Positions 35,398-44,631 of a stretch of DNA of 64,000 nt are shown here, one piece after another. Source of the stretch: Phaeodactylibacter xiamenensis (lineage in GTDB: Bacteria; Bacteroidota; Bacteroidia; Chitinophagales; Saprospiraceae); the NCBI RefSeq assembly GCF_000759025.1, contig NZ_JPOS01000075.1, forward strand, positions 124,001 through 188,000, written 5' to 3'. The position numbers were made by a program, and so were the translations under genes. The notes below the pieces were generated by a model. It ran no database searches and was not told where the DNA came from. It saw only the letters and a list, made by a program, of their open reading frames with translations. Every line of letters starts with the position of its first letter. Position 1 is the stretch's first letter.

Positions 35398-36594
35398 TCA
35401 GGTCGAAATATAATGGCCGACAAATTCAGCGTCGTCATCAACGATGAGGCCATCCTGCCGCCGGAAACAAAGCGCACAGGCTTCTCCGCCCGCGATGTAA
35501 ACGCTGGGCTGATAGCGGTCGCCATCACTGTCTACATTAAACGGAGCAAGTTGCTGATAAATGCGTGGCAGGTCGCCATAATCGCCATCGTTTTCCGCAA
35601 TGGACTGCGGGCTGCCATCAAACAGGCGCACGTTGTCACCAGTCCGGCCGTAGATGGGCTTTTCCGCATAGCGGTGGTCCGGGAAATCCGCTGCGCTCCG
35701 GCTCGCCTTTAGCATAGCCGGGTGCAATCCGCCTAATTCTTCCAGCAGTGGCAGCAAGGCTTTGGACTGCAGCAGCATGCTGTACGCCGGATTGAGAATG
35801 ACACACAGATCCCGCTTAATGATTTGCGTAAGCAGGCTCATCAGCTCCGGCTCCTCGTAGGCAATGAATTCCCAGGGCGCCATTTTGAATACAAAATCGT
35901 AGCGGAGGTATTCATCGGGCTCGACTTCCAGGAAGATGCCCTCTTCTTCTGAGAAAATAACTTCCTCCATCGGGGCGCGGTGGACCTCTTCGAATCCCGC
36001 CTGTTTCGCTGCCATTTCGATGACATCCAGGTTGAGCCAGTCTTCTTCGTGCCCCAGCCCGATAAGCAGCAGGTTGGCGGGCCGGTTAGGATAGCGCTGC
36101 AGGATTTTTTGCAGCCCCTTCACCAGTCCGGTACGCAGGTGGTTCCACTGCCGTGCATTTTTGCGTTCGCGCCTCGGGAGCAACTCCAGCATCATCGGCT
36201 GCACGCTGAGGGTTTCGGGCATAAGTGAGAGGGTATCCCCGTTGAATTCCAGCATTTTCAGAGGCACATCGTCCAGTCCGCCCGCGAAGTCAAAGCGGCC
36301 GACCAGGTGATTGCCCCATTCCCGTCGCAGGGAGTAGTCGACGGCCTCGACTGCATTGGGTGGTATGCCCGCTGCTTCCCAGAGTTCCTGCTCGCCAACT
36401 TTCCGGATGGCGAGCAACAGGCGTTCGTACAGCTCACCGGCCGGCTGGCTGAAGGCAGCGATCTCGTTATCAGCTAACCGGAGCAGCTCCGGGGCGAAGT
36501 AGTCGTGGTTGTCCCCTTCGATAAACCACTCCAGGCCTCGTTTGCGGAGCTGCTTCGGGCTGAGCCGCCCTGTTTCAGTCAGGCGCCTATCCAC
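35398..36594 (-). CDS. glutathionylspermidine synthase-like ATP-grasp ligase (YgiC-like)
   Basis: About 398 residues of the GspS C-terminal synthetase family: LEWFIEGDNHDYFAPELL, LKMLEFNGDTLSLMPE, WEFIAYEEPELMSLL, KPIYGRTGDNV, and the ending VYIAGGEACALCFRRQDGLIVDDDAEFVGHYI. It lacks the amidase half of E. coli Gsp, as do the YgiC/YjfC relatives. The best start is GTG at 36594, whose first codons overlap the stop of the upstream lipoprotein (GTGGATAG); the ATG at 36675 would add a proline-rich extension within the lipoprotein gene. Sits with speD and near speE, so a polyamine-conjugating role is likely. Confidence 0.85.
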   Translation of the reverse strand: MDRRLTETGRLSPKQLRKRGLEWFIEGDNHDYFAPELLRLADNEIAAFSQPAGELYERLLLAIRKVGEQELWEAAGIPPNAVEAVDYSLRREWGNHLVGRFDFAGGLDDVPLKMLEFNGDTLSLMPETLSVQPMMLELLPRRERKNARQWNHLRTGLVKGLQKILQRYPNRPANLLLIGLGHEEDWLNLDVIEMAAKQAGFEEVHRAPMEEVIFSEEEGIFLEVEPDEYLRYDFVFKMAPWEFIAYEEPELMSLLTQIIKRDLCVILNPAYSMLLQSKALLPLLEELGGLHPAMLKASRSAADFPDHRYAEKPIYGRTGDNVRLFDGSPQSIAENDGDYGDLPRIYQQLAPFNVDSDGDRYQPSVYIAGGEACALCFRRQDGLIVDDDAEFVGHYIST

Positions 36595-37135
36595 CGGACG
36601 AACGGGTTGAGCGGGAACCTCCGTAGCCAGACTTCCCTTTGGAAGGGCGGGAAGAAGTGGTGCGGGAAGTCGCATTGCGGAAGCGGGTGCCAGTGGTGCT
36701 GCTCACCCGCTGATAAGTAGACTGGTTGACATACGCACTGGGGCGCGGGCGGAAACTGCTCCGGCTCCGGCCCAGCATATAGCCCATCATACCGTAGGAG
36801 ACGATGCTGAACATGGAACTATGCCGCCGGTAATGATGGTGACGGTGGTGTGTGGTATCCTGTGCCGCCTGCGCCAAGGTACTGTCGTTCATCATTTGCT
36901 GCATTTCACTCAGCGGAATGGTGTCTGTGGTATTATCGGCATATTTGGCGATGATGGCGCTGGCGCTTTTGCTTTCCACCATTTGTTCGTCCTCGATCTT
37001 GAATTCGCCTTCGCTGACCTCCCGCACGGTGGTCACAATACCGGCATCCTGATCAACGCGCTGAGCGCCGCCGCATCCGGAAAGGATAAGCGCTAACATC
37101 AGGGCACTGGCAAAGGCAGTAGTATGTTTTCTCAT
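36587..37135 (-). CDS. YgiB-like lipoprotein
   Basis: 182 residues. Lipobox LILSGCGG (Cys about 21). The middle is acidic and polar, then HHRHHHYRRHSS, a glycine/methionine-rich short hydrophobic stretch, and an Arg/Ser/Thr/Gly-rich low-complexity tail. Overlap with the ATP-grasp gene by 8 bp mirrors the ygiB-ygiC gene pair of enterobacteria, though sequence similarity cannot be checked here. First gene of the minus-strand operon. Confidence 0.75.
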   Translation of the reverse strand: MRKHTTAFASALMLALILSGCGGAQRVDQDAGIVTTVREVSEGEFKIEDEQMVESKSASAIIAKYADNTTDTIPLSEMQQMMNDSTLAQAAQDTTHHRHHHYRRHSSMFSIVSYGMMGYMLGRSRSSFRPRPSAYVNQSTYQRVSSTTGTRFRNATSRTTSSRPSKGKSGYGGSRSTRSSGG

Positions 37136-37236
37136 ATTTTCAGGTATAGGGTTACAAAATAGGGCATTGCTTTTATACAGAGCCTGTATCTTAGCACGCT
37201 GTAAATGATTGTATCGTTAAAAGTAGAGAAAAGTCC

Positions 37237-38796
37237 ATGCCCTTCCAAAAAAATCGCGCTGAGAAAACCGTCCTGGGGATTGCCATTTTCATTGCCGGGC
37301 TGTGCTCTATCATTTACGAACTGTTGATCAGCACCACTTCTTCCTATTTTTTGGGCGACAGTATCACGCAGTTTTCGCTCACCATCGGGTTTTATATGGC
37401 TGCCATGGGATTGGGTTCTTACCTGAGCCAATGGTTTCCGGAAGAGCGCCTGGCCGCCTGGTTTATCGGCGTGGAGGGCCTGCTGGGGCTGGTAGGCGGG
37501 GCGAGCGTGCCGCTGCTGTATTTTTTCTTTACCCGGGTTTCACCGGAGGCCTATCAGGGGCTGGTGTTGGGATTAACTGTAGTCATCGGGGTGCTCACCG
37601 GCTTTGAAATTCCCCTGCTGGCGCGCATTATGAAAAAGTACTACCCGCTGCGGGAGAACCTGGCCAATGTGATGTCGCTGGATTACTTTGGGGCCTTGCT
37701 GGCGACGCTGCTGTTTCCGTTTTTGCTCTTGCCGTTTTTTGGGCTATTCCGGAGCTCGGTGTTTTTTGGGCTGGTCAATATAAGTCTGGGGGTTTTCATC
37801 CTGCTCTATTTTGCGGGCCGCTTGCCCCGGTCGCTGGTCCGTGGGATGTTTGGCGTCACCTTAGGCATCAGCCTGGTTTTCGGCATCCTGCTTTACCAGG
37901 CACAACCCCTGCTGGAAGACTGGGACAGCCGTTCCTACCCGCACCGTATCGTGTACAGCGAGCGCACGCCTTACCAACAGTTGACGGTGACTAAAAACCG
38001 GTCGGACGTCCGCCTGTACATCAACCGGGTCATCCAATTTTCTTCCGTCGATGAGTACCGCTATCACGAGGCCCTGGGCATCATCCCTCTGGAAGCCGCC
38101 CCTTATCAGGAGCAGGTCCTTATTTTAGGTGGGGGAGAAGGGCTGCTGGCGCGGGAGGTGCTCAAGCATCCCGGCGTAAAACAGGTGACCATCGTTGATC
38201 TGGACCCGGCTGTCTTCCGCCTCGGTCGGGAGCAGCCCTACATTCGCGAGCTGAACGAAGGCGTGCTGGACCATCCAAAGGTGCAGACCATAGCCCAGGA
38301 CGCCAGTCAGTTCCTGGCAGAAACCGAAAACTACTACGATCTTATCCTGGTAGATTTGCCTGACCCCTCCAATGAAGCCGTGGCCCGTCTTTACAGTACC
38401 TGGTTTTTCGGTATGGCCAGGAACCGCCTTACGGCAAATGGGGTGTTAGCCACGCAGGCCACCAGCCCCTTTCACACCCGCGATGCCTTCTGGTGCATTG
38501 TGGAGACCTTGCAGGCGACCGGCTTCCGGCACGTACTGCCCTATCATACCTACGTCCCCTCCTTTGGCGACTGGGGCTTTGTGCTGGCCGGAGCGCAGCC
38601 GCTTGCCATTACGTCCTTCCGCACTAACCTGCCCGTGCGCTATCTGGACGGGGAGGTCGTGGAGGCCATGCTTCATTTCCCCGACGATTCCGCCCGCCCT
38701 TCCGGCCTGGAGCCCAACCGTCTGGACCAGCCTGCTTTGCTGGATTACTACCTGGAGGATTGGGAGAAGTGGAGCCGGGAGGTGGTGGTGGAGTGA
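37237..38796 (+). CDS. speE: membrane-bound spermidine synthase (polyamine aminopropyltransferase)
   Basis: 519 residues. About seven membrane helices occupy residues 12-210; a soluble SpeE domain follows (about 230-500) with YQQLTVTKNRSDVRLYINRVIQFSS, dcAdoMet-binding LILGGGEGLLAREVLKH and VTIVDLDPAV, and the catalytic Asp in LILVDLPDPSN. Transfers an aminopropyl group from decarboxylated AdoMet to a diamine. Divergent from the YgiB-like/ATP-grasp/speD operon over a 101-bp gap. It is the last gene before the repeat-rich region begins. Confidence 0.9.
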   Translation: MPFQKNRAEKTVLGIAIFIAGLCSIIYELLISTTSSYFLGDSITQFSLTIGFYMAAMGLGSYLSQWFPEERLAAWFIGVEGLLGLVGGASVPLLYFFFTRVSPEAYQGLVLGLTVVIGVLTGFEIPLLARIMKKYYPLRENLANVMSLDYFGALLATLLFPFLLLPFFGLFRSSVFFGLVNISLGVFILLYFAGRLPRSLVRGMFGVTLGISLVFGILLYQAQPLLEDWDSRSYPHRIVYSERTPYQQLTVTKNRSDVRLYINRVIQFSSVDEYRYHEALGIIPLEAAPYQEQVLILGGGEGLLAREVLKHPGVKQVTIVDLDPAVFRLGREQPYIRELNEGVLDHPKVQTIAQDASQFLAETENYYDLILVDLPDPSNEAVARLYSTWFFGMARNRLTANGVLATQATSPFHTRDAFWCIVETLQATGFRHVLPYHTYVPSFGDWGFVLAGAQPLAITSFRTNLPVRYLDGEVVEAMLHFPDDSARPSGLEPNRLDQPALLDYYLEDWEKWSREVVVE

Positions 38797-39179
38797 GCAA
38801 GGCCTTGCTGCGCTTCGGAACTGTAAAACGCTTAATGTAAAATGCAAAAGTGGCGAGCGTTGCCGTGGGGTCAATCCTGGGTTGAGCTGGGCTTTGGCGG
38901 TCGGTGGGTGTTATGGTTTTATGGTGTTATGGTCCCTCCTTCGCCTTGAGGCTCTGGCGGGTGCTTTGGTATTTTGGTTTTATGGTGTTTTGGTTTAATC
39001 TGTGCGTGGGTGCTTCCCCTTTCTCTGAGCGCAGAAGCTGATGCGAAGGCGTTAGGGGACTGAGGGGCAGCGTGGGTAATGGGGTGTTTTGGTTTTATGG
39101 TGTTGTGGTCTTTCCTTTGCTTTGAGGCTTCGGCGGTCGGTGGGTTTTATGGTTGGGCAGGTTGAATGAGGGCTGGGCG

Positions 39180-39315
39180 GTTAGGGTATACTTTAAGCGT
39201 AGGCTTGGCCTGGGCATATGCCCTAACTTTTGGGTGTGGGATGTGCGACGCTCTACGAGGTCGGAAACCTGGAAGGAGTTTGGGGTGAGTAATATTCGAC
39301 GCTCTGCGAGGTCGG
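39180..39315 (+). repeat. composite repeat A, copy 1
   Basis: Stem-loop GTTAGGGTATAC...ATGCCCTAAC followed by two direct boxes CGACGCTCTACGAGGTCG and CGACGCTCTGCGAGGTCG about 50 bp apart. Confidence 0.85.
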
Positions 39316-39322
39316 TTGGGCG

Positions 39323-39476
39323 GTTAGGGTATACTTTGAGCGTAGGCTTGCCCTGGTAGTATGCCCTAACTTGCGGGTGGGGTATTTGTTAAAACCAAGG
39401 AAAAGTGCGACGCTCTACGAGGTCGGAAAACGCGATGAGGTTTGGAGTGACTAATCTTCGACGCTCTACGAGGTCG
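39323..39476 (+). repeat. composite repeat A, copy 2
   Basis: Same stem-loop plus double CGACGCTCTACGAGGTCG box; follows copy 1 after seven bases. Confidence 0.85.
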
Positions 39477-39712
39477 ATTGGGTTACGGGGGTTCATGTCT
39501 TCGGCGGTCAGAGGGTATTGTGGTTACCTGGTGTTGTGGTCCCTCCTTCGCTTTGAGGCTCTGGCGGGTGCTTTGGTATTTTGGTTTTATGGTGTTTTGG
39601 TTTAATCTGTGCGTGGGTTCTTCCCCTTTAGGGGATTGAGGGGCAGCGTGGGTAATGGGGTTTTATGGTCCCTCCTTCGCCTGAGGGCTACGGCGGGCGG
39701 TGAGGCTGGGCG

Positions 39713-39916
39713 GTTAGGGTATACTTTAAGCGTTGGCTTGGCTTGGGCGTATGCCCTAACTTTTGGGTGTGGGATGTGCGACACTCTACGAGGTCGGTAA
39801 GCGGGAAGCGGTTTGGGGTGACTAATATTCGACGCTATGCGAGGTCGGTGGTTGGGCTGCTGGGGTACACTTTGAGCGTTGGCTGCTTTGGGAGTGTGCT
39901 CCAGCTTGTGGGTAGG
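39713..39916 (+). repeat. composite repeat A, copy 3 (full length)
   Basis: First stem-loop, double box, then second stem-loop GCTGGGGTACACT...AGTGTGCTCCAGC. This is the complete ~200-bp form. Confidence 0.85.
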
Positions 39917-40440
39917 AAAAATGGTTAAAGGGAAAAGGATAAAGGTTAAATGGGCGAGCGTTGCCGTGTGTGCAGTCCTGAGTTGAGCTGGGCTTTGGCG
40001 CCATCCATTTAAAAAGGGAAAGGGAGAACTTCCACCCCCGACCCCCGCCAGGACAGGAATGGTTTTGTATTAGTTGATGTTATGTAGCGGGGGGCTGCCT
40101 TCGCTCTTGCTTCAGCAAACGGAGCACGAGCGTTGCCGTGGGTTCAGTCCTGGGCTACCAGCCTTCGCCTAGGGCTTCGGCTGGCGGGGAGCGCAGTGCT
40201 GGTCAGTCGGTCTGACTGGAGGCGGTCGCATTTCGGCCGTTGCTCCGGGTGGGAGACGGTATGGCGCCTGACCTCAACCTCAACTTCTTTGGGGACTGCC
40301 CAGGATCAAACTCAGCCTCGGCTGGGTATTGGAAAGGCTGGGGCTGACCACTTGCTTCATTACCCCACCTGTTGCGTTTTTAAAGCACTATTTCGTATAC
40401 CAGAAATCAGGTATTTTTGGTTTTTTAAAGCATAATGAGC

Positions 40441-41047
40441 AACATTGTTTTGGAGTTGTCGTAAATTAGAAATGATAAAACGGTGAAACAGAGAGCTATG
40501 CCATTTTTGTGCTTAGCCCTTTTACTTCGACCGATAATTCCCAAAAACACCGGTTACCATGAAACCCATTATTTTTTACCTTCCTGCAAATATCCATCTT
40601 GTTTACCTGTGCATCCTTCAAATCAGGTAAAGGGAAGGAAAACCCTTTGATTTTTAATCTGCCTTTTCCTTAATACTCCTGATTTTTCTGTTTGATAGCA
40701 TCTTTGCCCCTAAAGCATAGGTCCGGAAGTGAAAACGCACCGTGCGGTCAGGGCAACCGAAAGCGAAAACACCCTCCATTTATTACTGAGTATTAAGACC
40801 GTCTCATTTCCAGCATAACAGTCTCTGCCTTACTGTTCGTTAGCGCAGTTGGGCTCTACTCCTTTGTGCATATTCCCCCCTATGCCCGGTGCAGCGTATT
40901 TACAAGTGCCCTTTAATATACGGGTGAGCCTTGTACTTAGGCTGTTACAGGGGAGCAGTATCATGTAAATTATGAATGCAAGCACGGCTGGCCTGAGGTA
41001 AGCCGTTGCCTGTAATATTATTACTTAAACCATCGAAACCCATTTTT
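40441..41047. other. non-repetitive intergenic region upstream of the metalloprotease gene
   Basis: About 600 bp, free of the repeat modules and more AT-rich. No convincing ORF. It should contain the promoter of the protease gene, but no clear TAnnTTTG with a spaced TTG was found. Confidence 0.5.
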
Positions 41048-43996
41048 ATGAGACCGATTTTTCTATTGCTGTTATTCGGATTCTGTACCATGCCGGCTTT
41101 TGGACAGGAGCAAAAGCCCACCTTCGACTTATTTGGTGACGCCAAACCCGAACCGGCTGAGAAAACGTACAAACAAGTTACGGACGGGACGCTGCTCACC
41201 ATTGATCTGGAGGAACTGAAAGCCCTGCATGAGGCTGCCCCAAGCCATTTTAGCATAGACCTGCCGCAAGCCGATGGCAGCAGCCTGGTACTGCACCTGG
41301 GGAAAGTCAATATTTTTGCTAAAGACTTCAAAGTGGAGACCAGTTTAGGCAACCGAATAGAAGATGTTGACCTTGGAGTCCATTATAAAGGTGTGGTTGC
41401 TGGGCATGCGTCTTCCTCACTGGTGACCGTCAGTGTCTATGAGCAGCAACTCGTAGCCTTGTTCAGTGATGGCCGGAATAACTATGAACTCGCCAAGCTA
41501 AAAAGCGAAGCGGACCGCTACATCCTTTTCAGGACTGCTGACCTGGAGGAGCGGTTGAAAGAACAGTTGCTTCAGTTCGAATGCCATATCGAAACAGAGG
41601 GCAGAGACCTGCCGGAGTATACCGAAGACCAACTCTTTGGCGTCAGCGACTCCAGAGGTGGCTGCCAGGTCATACAAGTCTACCTGGTGGCTGACTTTTC
41701 CTACTACACCGTTTGTGGCTCAGATCTTACGGAGACAACCAACCGGCTGACTGCTGTTTTTGCGCAGACCATGAATATTTACACTGCGGAGAACATCAAT
41801 ATGGTCATGTCCGGAATTTTTGTCTGGCAAACCGAGGATAATGCCTTTGAAGAAGATTCAAGTGCGGCATTTCAGCGCAATCAGTTCAGGGATTATTACA
41901 ACACAACTGGTGCCGGCTGGCCGGGTGACCTGGCACAGCTGATTTCCGGCACTACCGTTTCGGCTACCGGAGGTGGGGGTATTGCCTTTTTTGATGGGCT
42001 CTGCACCTCTGATTCCTACGCACTGACCAGAGCGGGCGGCAGTTCTCCAATACTGGATTGGACCATGTATTCCCGCTTTGTAAAAGTGCTGACGCATGAG
42101 ATCGGGCATAACCTGAATTCCCGCCACACCCATGCCTGCGTTTGGAATGGCGATAATACGACCATAGACGACTATGGGAATGTAAGCCCTGGTGGTAATC
42201 CGTATGAAGATGCGGAAGGAGGGGCCTGCCTGGAGGAGCCCTACAAGCTTAATGTCTTCCCCACTATTATGAGCTACTTCGATAGCCGTAACCACGGTAC
42301 ATTCAACATGACCAACGGTATGGGGACACAGCCCGGCAATGTGATGCGCGATTATGTGATGAATGCCGGTTGCCTGGATGATGGCAGCAATGTCCCACCC
42401 GTAGCCCGGTGCCAGGATGTAACGGTACAGCTTGATGTGAATGGCAATGGCTCCACCACGGCAGCAGCAGTCGATGATGGTTCCTACGATGCCTGTGGAG
42501 GCCTGCAGCCCCTGGTCCTCAGCCAAACCAGCTTTACCTGTGCCGAAGTTGGCGAGAATACAGAGTTCCTGACGATTACCGATCTTGATGGGAATATCAG
42601 CTACTGTTTCCTGACGGTCACCGTTGAAGATAATATTCCACCCTCTGCCCAATGCCAAAATGTAACGGTGCAACTCGACGCAAACGGCAATGGCTCTACT
42701 ACTGCAGCTGCTGTAAACAACGGTTCCAGCGATGCCTGTGGTATTCAGTCTGTTTCCCTCAGCCAGACCAGTTTTGGCTGCGCAGAGGTGGGCAGTAACC
42801 TGGAAACCCTTACTGTGGTCGATGTCAATGGTAATCTAAGCACCTGCAATACGACAGTGACGGTGGAAGACAACATCAAGCCAGTTCCGGTCTGCTTTGA
42901 CCCCACAGTAGAACTGCAGCCCAATGGCCTGTACACGTTGCTGCAAAGCGACATTTACGATGCCATCAACAGCAGCGACAACTGCAGTATCGCTTCCGTA
43001 GATTTTCCAGGTGTCACCTATACCTGTGATGACGCTTACCAGACCTTCCCTGTAGTGGTAACGATTGAGGACCCCAGCGGCAATACCGGCCAATGTACCG
43101 CCATGGTTACCGTGGAAATCGGTACCGCCCTGCCCCCGGAATGGACCGCCAACGACATCGGTGATCAGGGTGATGGCAGCTTTTATGAATATGACCCATG
43201 TATCAATGACAACCCTGATCTTGGCGACTTCACCATTGGCACTGGAGGCTATAACCTCATTCCTCAGGATTCCGATAACCTGGCTTTTGCCAGCGTACCT
43301 CTTTGCGGCGATGGTGGTATTCAGGCCCGCATCCGGGACGTTGTTGGCGGCTACGCCGGGCTGATGATCCGGGAAAGCAGCGACCCGGGTTCCAAGATGT
43401 ATGCGGTCTATTCCAATCTGACGAATCTGCTGCGGAGGGAAATCCGTTACACTCAAAACGGGCCAAGGAGCAGCAATACTTCCTATGCCTCCTTTCCTGA
43501 GTGGTTGCGCCTGACCCGTCAGGGTGATCTCATCCGGGCGTTTTACCGCAACAGCAGCGGTGGCAGTTGGGTGCTCTTTCGTCAGGCCTACCTGCCCATG
43601 TCGAACTGTGTGGAAATGGGGCTGGCGGTCTTCTCTACCGACCCGTTTGGCAATGCAACCGCCGTTATTGGCGAAGTGCGCTACCTGAGTCAGGGCGGCA
43701 GCCTTGTGATGCCCAACACGATGGAGTGGACAGCGGAATCAGCTCCGGTTACCAAAGCCGGCATTCTGCCTAATCCGGTCCGGGATGCGTTTACCCTGCA
43801 ATTTAGCCGGCCCCTTGCTGCGGAAGGTCAGGCGACACTCCTCAACGAGTTTGGGCAGCGGATTACCCAGCAGCCTATAATGGAGGGGGAGACGGAGCTG
43901 GACTGGAATGCTGCGTCACTGCCCGCCGGGCTTTATTTCCTGGAGGTCTTCACGGAGGATGGTTACCGGGAGGTGCTGAAGGTGGTGCGGCAGTAG
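41048..43996 (+). CDS. secreted metzincin metalloprotease with T9SS sorting domain
   Basis: 982 residues from the ATG at 41048 (signal peptide MRPIFLLLLFGFCTMPAFGQ). A propeptide-like region is followed by a reprolysin/M12-like domain with the zinc motif HEIGHNLNSRH and Met-turn TIMSYFDSR. Then two tandem ~80-residue HYR/Ig-like repeats (each starting with ARCQ/AQCQ-x-VTVQLD-NGNGSTTAAAV) and a third, diverged one, a laminin-G-like/LamGL-type beta domain, and a ~75-residue type A T9SS sorting domain (GILPNPVRDAFTLQF to LKVVRQ). Expected at the cell surface or in the medium. The longer frame from 41006 precedes the signal peptide and is rejected. Confidence 0.9.
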   Translation: MRPIFLLLLFGFCTMPAFGQEQKPTFDLFGDAKPEPAEKTYKQVTDGTLLTIDLEELKALHEAAPSHFSIDLPQADGSSLVLHLGKVNIFAKDFKVETSLGNRIEDVDLGVHYKGVVAGHASSSLVTVSVYEQQLVALFSDGRNNYELAKLKSEADRYILFRTADLEERLKEQLLQFECHIETEGRDLPEYTEDQLFGVSDSRGGCQVIQVYLVADFSYYTVCGSDLTETTNRLTAVFAQTMNIYTAENINMVMSGIFVWQTEDNAFEEDSSAAFQRNQFRDYYNTTGAGWPGDLAQLISGTTVSATGGGGIAFFDGLCTSDSYALTRAGGSSPILDWTMYSRFVKVLTHEIGHNLNSRHTHACVWNGDNTTIDDYGNVSPGGNPYEDAEGGACLEEPYKLNVFPTIMSYFDSRNHGTFNMTNGMGTQPGNVMRDYVMNAGCLDDGSNVPPVARCQDVTVQLDVNGNGSTTAAAVDDGSYDACGGLQPLVLSQTSFTCAEVGENTEFLTITDLDGNISYCFLTVTVEDNIPPSAQCQNVTVQLDANGNGSTTAAAVNNGSSDACGIQSVSLSQTSFGCAEVGSNLETLTVVDVNGNLSTCNTTVTVEDNIKPVPVCFDPTVELQPNGLYTLLQSDIYDAINSSDNCSIASVDFPGVTYTCDDAYQTFPVVVTIEDPSGNTGQCTAMVTVEIGTALPPEWTANDIGDQGDGSFYEYDPCINDNPDLGDFTIGTGGYNLIPQDSDNLAFASVPLCGDGGIQARIRDVVGGYAGLMIRESSDPGSKMYAVYSNLTNLLRREIRYTQNGPRSSNTSYASFPEWLRLTRQGDLIRAFYRNSSGGSWVLFRQAYLPMSNCVEMGLAVFSTDPFGNATAVIGEVRYLSQGGSLVMPNTMEWTAESAPVTKAGILPNPVRDAFTLQFSRPLAAEGQATLLNEFGQRITQQPIMEGETELDWNAASLPAGLYFLEVFTEDGYREVLKVVRQ

Positions 43997-44631
43997 GTTA
44001 GATTTTGTTTTTTAGGTTGGAACTGCAGTTCGGGCTTGACCTGGGCTGCAGTTTTTTTTGTGCCTGGGGCAAAGGGGATGTGCGACACTCTCCGAGGTCG
44101 AAAGAACGAGAGGAGGTTGGGGTGACTAATATTCGACGCTCTACGAGGTCGGTGGTTGGGCTGCTGGGGTACACTTTGAGCGTAGGCTGCTCTGGGGAGT
44201 GTGCTCCAGCTTGTGGGTGGGGAGGGGGTTTTGGTATTGTGGTCCCTCCTTCGCCTTGAGGCTCTGGCGGGTGCTTTGGTATTTTGGTTTTATGGTGTTT
44301 TGGTGTTGAGCGTTGCCGGGTTGGAAATGTAAAATTGACAAGCGTTGCCGGTCGGGGTGACTTGGGTTTTTACATTTCGTACCTACGGCACGAGGCAAAG
44401 GTTGGTCTTTAGAAGTTACCTACATTTTGCCCCTATGGGGCATGGGCTGTTGCAGGGCTGCCGGGTGGGGGGCGCAAATCGGATGTTGCGGCTCCTCCGC
44501 AGGGAGCGGCAATGAATTGTCGCCGCATGGAAGACCGCGCTTAGTCCTCAACCTGAACCTTGACGTGGCCTTGCCCGGGACGAATCTTAACCTCGCCTGG
44601 GCTTGGGCTACCCTGCCAAGGAGGCACCCCA
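43997..44631 (+). repeat. repeat-rich intergenic region 2
   Basis: Contains composite repeat A copy 4 (44080-44222), the GGTCCCTCCTTCGCC/TTTTGGTTTTATGG module (about 44240-44305), and a B repeat (44371-44443: TTTCGTACCTACGGCACGAG ... TTTTGCCCCTATGGGGCAT). No gene. Confidence 0.8.
44080..44222 (+). repeat. composite repeat A, copy 4 (lacks first stem-loop)
   Basis: Double box (first one CGACACTCTCCGAGGTCG) and the second stem-loop GCTGGGGTACACT...AGTGTGCTCCAGC. Confidence 0.85.

Larger units (their letters stand above)
38797..40440 (+). repeat. repeat-rich intergenic region 1
   Basis: No gene. Starts right after the speE stop with GAGCGTTGCCG-type words, then GGTCCCTCCTTCGCCTTGAG/TTTTGGTTTTATGGTGTT modules (38931-38995, 39535-39605), three copies of composite repeat A (listed separately), the CCACCCCCGACCCCCGCCAG module at about 40030 and a variant CGGTCG...CGGCCG hairpin at about 40208. 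Small ORFs here are repeat translations. Confidence 0.8.

Noticed and set aside
39180-39227. Integron attC site (GTTAGGG...CCCTAAC arms, same orientation between single genes)
   Set aside because: Core does not fit GTTRRRY/RYYYAAC, no integrase is present, and the repeats are composite and far longer than attC spacers.
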